From Calditrichota bacterium (GTDB lineage: Bacteria; Calditrichota; Calditrichia; RBG-13-44-9; J075): 20,427 bases of DNA. The position numbers and the translations under genes are program-made. Below are positions 14,520-20,427 of the stretch, piece by piece; the stretch's first letter is position 1, and each line of letters opens with the position of its first letter. The stretch lies in NCBI GenBank assembly GCA_024275555.1, contig JAJRYW010000236.1, positions 1-20,427 on the forward strand, in the 5' to 3' direction. The notes beneath the pieces were generated by a model, which saw only the letters and a list, made by a program, of their open reading frames with translations, was not told the DNA's origin and ran no database searches.

Positions 14520-16790
14520 ATGAAGATAGATAACCGCTTTTTATTCGCTTTGGGGATCGCACTCATGTTTCAATTACTGCTTTCCTGTAGCAAAAACACC
14601 GTCGAGCCTCCTTCTTCCACGGTAAACAATGTCGATGAATTTCTGGAGGACCTGCCCTCCTGGTCGGAGTTCTCTCCGCTGGAACTGTCCCAGGGTCCGG
14701 ATTCCACCGGGCCGACGGAGCGCCTGCCTGATGAAACGGTAGATGTCAAAGAATACGATGAAGACGGCAATGTGATCATCATCCCGGATGTCACCTATAT
14801 GTGCACCAGCACGCCCTACACGCTGAAGGATAATCCCGAGCAGATCGTTATGTACAGCCCCGATGTGGAACTGCTCTGGCCCGGGGCGCTTATCCAGGGC
14901 AAGAGCTACAAAGATGGGCTGGGCTCCCTGCTGGGATTAATCATCCGCGAACGAACCTCCATCAAAGTATCCATCCCCAGCCTGGCAAATAATGACAATT
15001 TCCGGGAAGTTGCCAATCCTGATCAGGCGGAGGTCTCGCAAGCCATCGGCTCCATGATCGGCAACGCCACCGCCCAGGGGCTTTCCACCCCCAGCACCAT
15101 CACCTTTAAAATGGAGTCGTTCTACTCCGAGCAGGAATATGCCTTATCGGTCGGTTTATCGGGTCGCTACCTGGGCTTCAGTGCATCCGCCACCGGGGAT
15201 TTCAGCCGGAATGCTTCCGAGACCACTATTACGGCGCATTTTTATCAAAAAATGTTTGAAGTCGTGGTCGCGCCGCCCCAAACGCCGGGCGCTTTTTTCA
15301 GCGAGGCCTTTACCGAGGAAAAACTGCAAGAGCAGGTCAACTTAGGGCGCATCGGGGCGGATAACATCCCGGTATACGTATCCAATGTGGTTTACGGCCG
15401 GATGATGATGTTCTCCTTCACCTCCTCCGCCAGCGAGACCGACATCCGCGCCACCCTCAGCGCCGCTTACAACAGCATTGGCGGGGATGTCAATGCCAAT
15501 CTGTCTGCCAAACAACGCAGCATTTTGTCGGAAGCCAAAATCGCGGTCACTTCCCTGGGCGGCGACGCCGAGGCCACCATCGCGGTGATCCGCTCCGGCA
15601 ACTGGGCGGATTATTTTACCGACAACGTGCCGCTCACCAGCGCCGCCCCGCTCTCCTACACCTACCGCAGTTTAACCGACGGCAGCATCGCCAAAGTGAC
15701 CGAAACCACCGAATTTAATATTACCGAATGCACCGCCGTGGCCGCCACGCCGGGCAGCTTCGGCTTTCTGCCGGTGCAGGAAGAGGGACTGCCCATCAGC
15801 ACCCCGGTAAAGACGCTGGTCGGGGATGTCAACGGCGACGGTATGGCGGATATGATCTGGAATCACACCGGTCCGTCCGGAAATGAAATCTATGTCGGTT
15901 TTGCCAACGGCGACGGCACGTTCTCTTCCACCAGCCCGGTATCTCATCCGGAACAGGCGCCGGAGGGCTGGGGGCTCTACAAAACCCTGGCAGGGGATGT
16001 CAACGGCGATAACATGACTGATTTGATCTGGAACTACATCGATGGTCAAAATAGAACCTATATCGGGCTTTCCAACGGCGACGGTACGTTCTCTTTCCCC
16101 CCGGACATTTTAAATTTTTATTCCAGTTGGTCCTTGTACGATACATTTATGGGGGATGTCAATGGGGACGGTTATGATGACATTCTCTGGAATATAACCG
16201 AAAGCGGTATTCTAAATAGAACCTATGTGGCGCTTTCCAATGGTGTGGACTCTTTTCTGGTCAGCCCCAACTGGCAGGATCATGCCGGAACCGGATGGGG
16301 GCCGTATGACGCCTTTGTTGCCGACATCACCGGGGACGGCGCCGATGATATTATCTGGAATGCCGCCACCTCCACCCACAACCGCACCTATACCGGGATC
16401 AATTTTTCCAACGGCGTATTCCAACTGCCTTCCTTTCAGGATCATAATCCCGGGGATTGGAGTAATTTGCGCACCAATTTAGGCGATGTAAACGGCGACG
16501 GCATGGCGGACCTGGTCTGGGATTTAACCACTCCGAGCGAGAACAATCATATTTACGTGGGATTATCGAACGGCAGCGGCCGCTACACCCAATTGCCAAT
16601 TCAGATTAACTCCCTTGCCGGTGCAAATACTTTTGAGAGCGCCCTGGCGGACATCAACGGCGACGGGCGGGCGGATTTGATCTGGAATGACCGCACCACC
16701 ACCAATCTGACCGTCGTCGGCCTGGGCAGCAGCAACGGCACATTTGATTTTTCCCGGGTTGAACAAACCCATCCGGAAACAGCCGACTAG
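14520..16790 (+). CDS. Lipoprotein with thiol-activated-cytolysin (CDC-like) pore-forming module fused to FG-GAP/VCBS propeller blades; ends at in-frame TAG
   Basis: The 756 visible residues start at ATG 14520 with GGGAG upstream. Residues 1-23 are a lipoprotein signal (lipobox LLSC, Cys23). Residues about 110-405 match domains 1-3 of cholesterol-dependent cytolysins: LLWPGALIQGKS (118-129; CDCs have a PGAL segment), SFYSEQEYALSVG (200-212), FSEAFTEEKLQ (260-270), PVYVSNVVYGRMM (284-296; CDC-type ISSVAYGR), the Gly pair in SLGGDAEA (345-352) and PLSYTYRSLTDG (377-388; CDC-type IAYTTNFL). The CDC domain 4 and undecapeptide are absent. Instead, from residue 430 six FG-GAP/VCBS blades with DVNGDG-type Ca-binding loops and a following IWN run to the TAG at 16788-16790; a seventh follows in frame. 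By homology it should oligomerise and perforate a membrane; the target and whether it is toxin, antibacterial or structural are unknown. Confidence 0.85.
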   Translation: MKIDNRFLFALGIALMFQLLLSCSKNTVEPPSSTVNNVDEFLEDLPSWSEFSPLELSQGPDSTGPTERLPDETVDVKEYDEDGNVIIIPDVTYMCTSTPYTLKDNPEQIVMYSPDVELLWPGALIQGKSYKDGLGSLLGLIIRERTSIKVSIPSLANNDNFREVANPDQAEVSQAIGSMIGNATAQGLSTPSTITFKMESFYSEQEYALSVGLSGRYLGFSASATGDFSRNASETTITAHFYQKMFEVVVAPPQTPGAFFSEAFTEEKLQEQVNLGRIGADNIPVYVSNVVYGRMMMFSFTSSASETDIRATLSAAYNSIGGDVNANLSAKQRSILSEAKIAVTSLGGDAEATIAVIRSGNWADYFTDNVPLTSAAPLSYTYRSLTDGSIAKVTETTEFNITECTAVAATPGSFGFLPVQEEGLPISTPVKTLVGDVNGDGMADMIWNHTGPSGNEIYVGFANGDGTFSSTSPVSHPEQAPEGWGLYKTLAGDVNGDNMTDLIWNYIDGQNRTYIGLSNGDGTFSFPPDILNFYSSWSLYDTFMGDVNGDGYDDILWNITESGILNRTYVALSNGVDSFLVSPNWQDHAGTGWGPYDAFVADITGDGADDIIWNAATSTHNRTYTGINFSNGVFQLPSFQDHNPGDWSNLRTNLGDVNGDGMADLVWDLTTPSENNHIYVGLSNGSGRYTQLPIQINSLAGANTFESALADINGDGRADLIWNDRTTTNLTVVGLGSSNGTFDFSRVEQTHPETAD

Positions 16791-16898
16791 CAGCAGTTTA
16801 CCATGTTCATGGCAGATGTGGACGGAGACAACCAGGATGACATCATCTGGAACCACCCCGCCGCTACCAACCGGATTTACGTGGGGTTGGCGAGGTAG
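16791..16898 (+). pseudogene. Seventh FG-GAP blade of the cytolysin-like lipoprotein, in frame after TAG
   Basis: Directly after the TAG the same frame encodes 35 residues, QQFTMFMADVDGDNQDD, IIWN and RIYVGLAR, then TAG at 16896-16898. This is a complete last blade, with the same Ca-loop and IWN signature as the six before it. Aligning blade joins (EGWGLYKT, SSWSLYDT, TGWGPYDA, GDWSNLRT) places the stop codon exactly at the Trp position, so TGG to TAG is the likely change. There is no start codon of its own. Confidence 0.8.
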
Positions 16899-16928
16899 GA
16901 AGTTAGTCCTGATCTACCCGCACTATTT

Positions 16929-16954
16929 CCTTGTGTGATACACCTTGTGTGATA
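16929..16954. repeat. 12-bp direct repeat, period 14
   Basis: CCTTGTGTGATA occurs at 16929-16940 and again at 16943-16954, just after the cytolysin-like gene. It looks like a small local duplication. Confidence 0.7.
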
Positions 16955-16971
16955 AATAAGGCAGAACGGAT

Positions 16972-17009
16972 CCCCCCTATTCCGGGCCATACTGAACCGG
17001 AATAGGAGG
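16972..17009. terminator. Bidirectional terminator-like hairpin between convergent genes
   Basis: CCTATTCCGG (16976-16985) pairs perfectly with CCGGAATAGG (16997-17006) around an 11-base loop, and flanking C/G bases partly extend the stem. It lies between two convergent genes. On the minus strand the bases before the stem are AATTTTGATCC; on the plus strand the tail is A-rich rather than T-rich, so it fits the cytolysin-like gene less well. Confidence 0.5.
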
Positions 17010-17016
17010 ATCAAAA

Positions 17017-17505
17017 TTAAACCTGTTCAGGCAACTCCCGCAACTTTGCCAGCACCTCCTCGACATGCCCTTTAACTTTTACCTTCGGCCAGACATGGCG
17101 GATGACGCCCTGCGGATCGATGATAAAGGTAGAGCGCACCACGCCCATGTACTCTCTGCCGTACATCTTTTTCTTCTGCCAGACGCGGTAGGCTTCCAGC
17201 ACCCGGTGATCCGGATCGGAGAGCAGTTGCACTTTTAATTTTTTGCCATCAATAAACTTGCGATGACTCTGGCAGCTATCCGGGCTAACTCCAATAACGG
17301 CCGCACCCAGCGCCCGGAAATCCGCTTCGTGAGCCGTAAAATCTAGCGCCTCGGCAGTGCAGCCGGAGGTGTTATCTTTGGGATAAAAATAGAGCACCAG
17401 CCATCTCCCGGCAAAATCGGCTAAAGAGACCGGGACGCCGTCGGCATCCGGCAGTTGGAAATCCGGGGCTTTTTGGCCTGTTTCGGGTAGTGAATTTTGA
17501 CTCAT
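17017..17505 (-). CDS. bcp: Thioredoxin-dependent peroxiredoxin, BCP/PrxQ family
   Basis: It reduces hydrogen peroxide and organic hydroperoxides in the cytoplasm with electrons from thioredoxin. ATG 17503-17505 is chosen because AAGGAG lies seven bases upstream, giving 162 residues, the usual length for the family. Typical segments are GQKAPDFQLPDADG (10-23), YPKDNTSGCTAEA (41-53, peroxidatic Cys49), AAVIGVSPDS (68-77) and RSTFIIDPQG. The E. coli-type second Cys five residues after the peroxidatic one is replaced by Leu54; the only other Cys is Cys78 in SPDSCQSH, which could act as resolving cysteine or not at all. Stop is TAA. The gene faces the cytolysin-like gene tail to tail. Confidence 0.94.
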   Translation of the reverse strand: MSQNSLPETGQKAPDFQLPDADGVPVSLADFAGRWLVLYFYPKDNTSGCTAEALDFTAHEADFRALGAAVIGVSPDSCQSHRKFIDGKKLKVQLLSDPDHRVLEAYRVWQKKKMYGREYMGVVRSTFIIDPQGVIRHVWPKVKVKGHVEEVLAKLRELPEQV

Positions 17506-18061
17506 GGCTTTCTCCTTATTTTCTTGTACCAAGCGTGGGAGTTTTTTTTCAATTCAACATCGGATATAAATTTGATTTGCACAGATTGATCTGATAATGT
17601 TTCACCGGCGCCTTCGATTGAAACCGGGAAGCAAACCCTGTGATCGGTGAGCTTATCGAAACGACCTTTCTTACACCTGCCCCTCTTTGGGTTCCAACGG
17701 AACAGGAAAGCTCGGAGGGCTTTGTATATCCGGGCGTTAAACTATCAAAACGACAGACTGGACACGCCCCCTTCGACGAGCCCAGGGACCTGGGTGATCC
17801 TCCTCGTTCCAAGCTCCCGCTTGGAACACACTTTTCACTCTAAGCTCCGCTTACATTGCCAAGACTAAAGCAAATGAGTACCCGCACACTTTAGACTGCG
17901 CATATTTACTCTCGTTGGTGTCTTTGTTGCTGCGGCGGTGTTTCGCAATTCAAGCAGACCGGAATGCGGCTACCGGCTTACATGCTTTTTAAAGCGGCCC
18001 GATTAGTTTTTCAAAGATCATAAGCCACGGTGTTAATGATAGGATTGCATGGTTGTTTAGT
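17506..18061. other. Intergenic region with several REP-like repeats, no gene
   Basis: There is no supported gene in 556 bp. From 17640 to 17830 there are at least four repeat-like elements: GGTGAGCTTATCGAAACGACC (starting near 17646), GTTCC-aac-GGAAC (17691-17703), CCCTTCGACGAGCCCAGGG (17769-17787) and GTTCCAAG/CTTGGAAC (17806-17827). The first, third and fourth resemble core sequences of common bacterial interspersed repeats. The promoter of bcp should lie in the first part, 17506-17600. Confidence 0.6.
17806..17827. repeat. REP-like palindrome, GTTCCAA family (second copy)
   Basis: GTTCCAAG (17806-17813), loop CTCCCG and CTTGGAAC (17820-17827) form a perfect 8-bp stem. It is a relative of 1009-1034. 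Confidence 0.75.
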
Positions 18062-19204
18062 TTACCGCTTGCGCCTTTTCTTCTTTCTGGGTTTTTGTTT
18101 GGCAGCCGCCCTGGGAGCCGGCGGCGGCTGAAAAACATGCTGCTTGAGCAACAGGAACTCCTGCTCAAAGTTAGGCGTAAAGACTTCTTTACCCAGGTTG
18201 GCTTCAAGCTCCGGCAGTTTCCAAAAGCGGCCTTCGGAGATTTCTTCCGGATTGAGGGAAAACGGCCCTTCGTCAATAAGCAGAAAAGCGTGGATCAATT
18301 CACTCTCATATTGATTACGCATCACGTAGCGAAACAGGGGGCGATAGCGGCCGTCTTCAATCCCCAGTTCCTCGTGGGATTCCCGGATCAGGGCCTGCTC
18401 GATACTCTCCCCGCTGCGGACATGGCCGCCCACGGCGACGTCCCAGCGATCCGGATAGAGGTCTTTTTCCGGAGAACGCTTCTGCAAATACAACTCGCCT
18501 TTGGAGTTGACGATATGCACATGCACCACCGGATGGAGCAGTTCCGGGTTGCCGTGCACCACACTGCGGGGCGCTTTGCCGACAATCCGCCCTTCCGGGG
18601 TAACCAGGTCGAACCACTCCTGGCCGGCCCATTGTCTTTTAAGCCGGTGCGCCTGTATTTTAGCCCGCACAAACTCCACCGCCAAAAGCAGCCCCAGCAG
18701 AATGTAAAACAATCCCCCGCTGATAAATCCCCAGGCCTCGGTGCTCATATAAAACGCCGAATAAAAAATCAGCGCGGTGTGGATTACGATAACAAAAAAC
18801 ATCCGCCGCATCATGGCCCGCATACGCCCGATCTGTTCCGGGGAAAACTCCATGCCCTTGATATAGCGGCCGGTCATCTTTAAAAGCAGGTTGCTGCCGG
18901 TAAATCCCCCCACCGCCAGCAGGATGCTCAGAATCAGTTCAATCAGCCCCGGTTTTAGTTTGATAAACAAATCATCATGAAAAACCAGGGAAACCCCGCC
19001 CAGCAGCACAATCAGGCCGGTGTCGAAGAGGATAAAGCGATCCAGGCGTTTTTCGCGCAGGTAGACCCGGGTCGCCTCGCCAACACCAAAGACAATCGCG
19101 GCGATCAGCCCCACCGTCAGGCCGAAAAACTCATCGGCCAGAATAAACACCAGCAGGGGCAAAAAGCCGATGGAGAGATTTTTCAGCAGTGTTTTGGGGT
19201 CCAT
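18062..19204 (-). CDS. Fusion of YciB/IspZ-like membrane domain with a Nudix hydrolase
   Basis: The 380-residue product starts at ATG 19202-19204. Residues 1-180 are strongly hydrophobic, with about six membrane helices, and resemble YciB/IspZ (intracellular septation protein A): FLPLLVFILADEFFG, LLGGVSLVFHDDLFIKLKPG (68-87; E. coli GLTLFFHNDEFIKWK) and a late YSAFYMSTEAWGF. Residues 197-350 are a Nudix hydrolase like YfcD/IPP-isomerase-type proteins: WFDLVTPEGRIVGKAPRS, then RWDVAVGG and the Nudix box at 260-282 with Gly260, Glu266, Arg274, Glu275, Glu278, Glu279 and Gly281, all catalytic positions kept. The tail (361-380) is very rich in Lys, Arg and Pro. It should sit in the inner membrane with the Nudix domain in the cytoplasm; substrate unknown. 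The membrane assignment is by eye and less certain than the Nudix part. Confidence 0.85.
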   Translation of the reverse strand: MDPKTLLKNLSIGFLPLLVFILADEFFGLTVGLIAAIVFGVGEATRVYLREKRLDRFILFDTGLIVLLGGVSLVFHDDLFIKLKPGLIELILSILLAVGGFTGSNLLLKMTGRYIKGMEFSPEQIGRMRAMMRRMFFVIVIHTALIFYSAFYMSTEAWGFISGGLFYILLGLLLAVEFVRAKIQAHRLKRQWAGQEWFDLVTPEGRIVGKAPRSVVHGNPELLHPVVHVHIVNSKGELYLQKRSPEKDLYPDRWDVAVGGHVRSGESIEQALIRESHEELGIEDGRYRPLFRYVMRNQYESELIHAFLLIDEGPFSLNPEEISEGRFWKLPELEANLGKEVFTPNFEQEFLLLKQHVFQPPPAPRAAAKQKPRKKKRRKR

Positions 19205-19359
19205 AATGCTCTTAGGGAGATATTCTTTGTAGATTCAAACGGACCATCAGTCGGCTGCCGGTCGCTCATTACTTGCCATTCAACATCCTGTTTTCTCAGG
19301 GCGGGAATATAAGACCTGGGCGCCGTGCAAGACAACAGATTTCACGGGCGGGACGGCTG

Positions 19360-20427
19360 CTAATCGGATTGATCCCCGGAGTCCATCTGGTAGAGGCTGT
19401 TTTGTAAGTTCAAAATCCAGGGATGCCCGGAGGGGAGTTTGGAGCGAAAGATATCCAGCGCCCGGGTAAAGAGGGTTTGGGCTTCCTGAAAGCGGGCCTG
19501 GTGATGGGCAATACGCCCCAGGAATCCCAGGCACTGGCCAACCCGGATATCATCGGGGCCAATCTGCTTTCGCCGAATGGCAATGGCCCAGTGGAAGTAC
19601 TGCAATGCTAATTTTTCTTCGGCGTTGTGGAAATGCGCCTGTCCGATGCTGATAAATATCTCCGCCAGGCAGGGGTGCTGCGGCCCCACGGTGCGTTCAA
19701 TATTTTCCACGGTGCGATAGAGATAGCGCCGGGCCAGGTCAAATTTACCCTGGCGCACATAAGTTTGCCCGATGCCGTGCATCAGGGCGGCAACATAGGG
19801 ATGATCCAGTTCCATCTTGCGCTCCACCACCTGTAAAGCCCGCCGGTATTGATCCAGGGCGTCTTCGTAAAGCTCCCGGGAATCCGAGATACGCGCATAT
19901 TTAAGCAGCACCGGCACCAGAAGGGGATGGCGCATCCCCAGTTTGCTCTCGCACATCCGCAGCGCCTTGCGGCATTCCAGGAAAGCCTCCTGGTAGTTCC
20001 CCAGCAAATTATAGATTTGGGAAATGTTGGCCGTAATTAAGGCTTTGGCGGGGTGATTGGAGCCCCGAAAGGCGCTTTCTGCTGTTTCCCGGGCCAATAA
20101 ATAATGATCCATTGCCTCGGAAAACCGGGAGAGGGCCTCCAGAATTACACCCAGGTTATTGTAAATCTCCGGAAGTATCTTTTTCTGATCTTCCTTGCGG
20201 GCCAGCGCCAGTTGATGCTGCAAATGCTTTAACGCGCCGCGATAATCCCCGATTTGGTAAAGAAGACGGGCCTTATTTGCCAGAATTTCCATCAGCAACT
20301 CCGTTCCCGGGCCGTCCGGCAAACGGCGATAATCCCGGGCCAGGTTTCGGTATAGTTCCAGGCGCTGGCATTTTCCCTGGTAGGATTCGTAGCTGAAGGG
20401 GCCGTAAAACGGGTCTACCCAAATAGC
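19360..20427 (-). CDS. TPR-repeat protein, 5' end cut by window edge
   Basis: The frame is open from the right edge (no start codon inside the window with support) to TAG at 19360-19362; 355 residues are visible. About seven TPR units with a 42-residue period follow each other, for example LYQIGDYRGALKHLQHQLA, IYNLLGNYQEAFLECRKAL, TYVRQGKFDLARRYLYRTV and IAHHQARFQEAQTLFTRAL, with HP-type turns (NHPAKA, RHPLLV, DHPYVA, QHPCLA). They are of the same kinesin-light-chain type as the repeats of the kinase at 7923-10979. No enzyme domain is seen in the visible part; it could be the C-terminal half of another kinase or signalling protein. The gap to the Nudix gene is 155 bp. Confidence 0.85.
   Translation of the reverse strand, partial: AIWVDPFYGPFSYESYQGKCQRLELYRNLARDYRRLPDGPGTELLMEILANKARLLYQIGDYRGALKHLQHQLALARKEDQKKILPEIYNNLGVILEALSRFSEAMDHYLLARETAESAFRGSNHPAKALITANISQIYNLLGNYQEAFLECRKALRMCESKLGMRHPLLVPVLLKYARISDSRELYEDALDQYRRALQVVERKMELDHPYVAALMHGIGQTYVRQGKFDLARRYLYRTVENIERTVGPQHPCLAEIFISIGQAHFHNAEEKLALQYFHWAIAIRRKQIGPDDIRVGQCLGFLGRIAHHQARFQEAQTLFTRALDIFRSKLPSGHPWILNLQNSLYQMDSGDQSD

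Noticed and set aside
15726..15760. ECTAVA at residues 403-408 of the cytolysin-like protein as a remnant of the CDC undecapeptide (ECTGLAWEWWR)
   Set aside because: It aligns with the end of domain 3, not with the domain 4 loop, and the Trp residues that define the undecapeptide are missing. The likeness is probably chance.
18053..18883. 276-codon plus-strand open frame opposite the Nudix fusion gene
   Set aside because: It is antisense to a protein with a complete Nudix box, starts in the repeat-rich intergenic DNA and resembles no family.

Overview
The window looks like chromosomal DNA from an uncultured member of the FCB superphylum (Bacteroidota / Ignavibacteria / Calditrichota / KSB1-like). 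The evidence is a large secreted protein with a C-terminal type IX secretion (T9SS) sorting domain containing the NYPNPFNP motif, a large Ser/Thr kinase-TPR protein near a TIGR02999-type ECF sigma factor, and many REP-like intergenic palindromes of the kind common in that group. The exact phylum cannot be fixed from the sequence alone. Most genes are fairly GC-rich; the 4.4-7.9 kb segment is visibly richer in A+T.

Layout. 1-968 (-): DUF1028 (predicted Ntn-hydrolase) exported protein, cut by the left edge. 969-1267: palindromes and a 21-bp tandem repeat. 1268-4177 (-): glycine dehydrogenase gcvP, broken by one in-frame TAG. 4178-4677: a cluster of interspersed palindromic repeats. 4678-7117 (-): a BsuBI/PstI-type restriction-modification pair, methylase first, overlapping the endonuclease. 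7313-7774 (-): a RraB-domain protein. 7923-10979 (-): a membrane-spanning Ser/Thr kinase with about 12 TPRs, broken by one in-frame TGA between the HRD and DFG motifs. 11131-13164 (+): the T9SS-targeted repeat protein. 13467-14042 (-): the ECF sigma factor. 14520-16898 (+): a lipoprotein whose N-terminal two thirds is a thiol-activated-cytolysin (CDC-like) pore-forming module and whose C-terminus is a series of seven FG-GAP/VCBS blades; an in-frame TAG lies just before the seventh blade. 17017-17505 (-): BCP/PrxQ peroxiredoxin. 17506-18061: a repeat cluster. 18062-19204 (-): a fusion of a YciB/IspZ-like membrane domain to a Nudix hydrolase. 19360-20427 (-): a TPR protein cut by the right edge.

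The most interesting item is the cytolysin. Domains 1-3 of the CDC fold are recognisable, but the cholesterol-binding domain 4 and its undecapeptide are absent, and a predicted seven-bladed Ca-binding propeller sits exactly where domain 4 would begin. This suggests a pore former with a different target-recognition head. A second theme is that three long, otherwise intact genes (gcvP, the kinase, the cytolysin) each carry one in-frame stop codon. All three can be explained by a C:G to T:A transition. Ordinary TAA, TAG and TGA stops are used elsewhere in the window, so wholesale code reassignment is unlikely; consensus or assembly error, DNA damage and recent pseudogenisation are the leading explanations. 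A third is the YciB-Nudix fusion.

The kinase, the T9SS protein and the sigma factor lie side by side and may form a signalling and secretion unit, but the sequence only shows adjacency. All matches to families are by eye from motifs; no database search was run.
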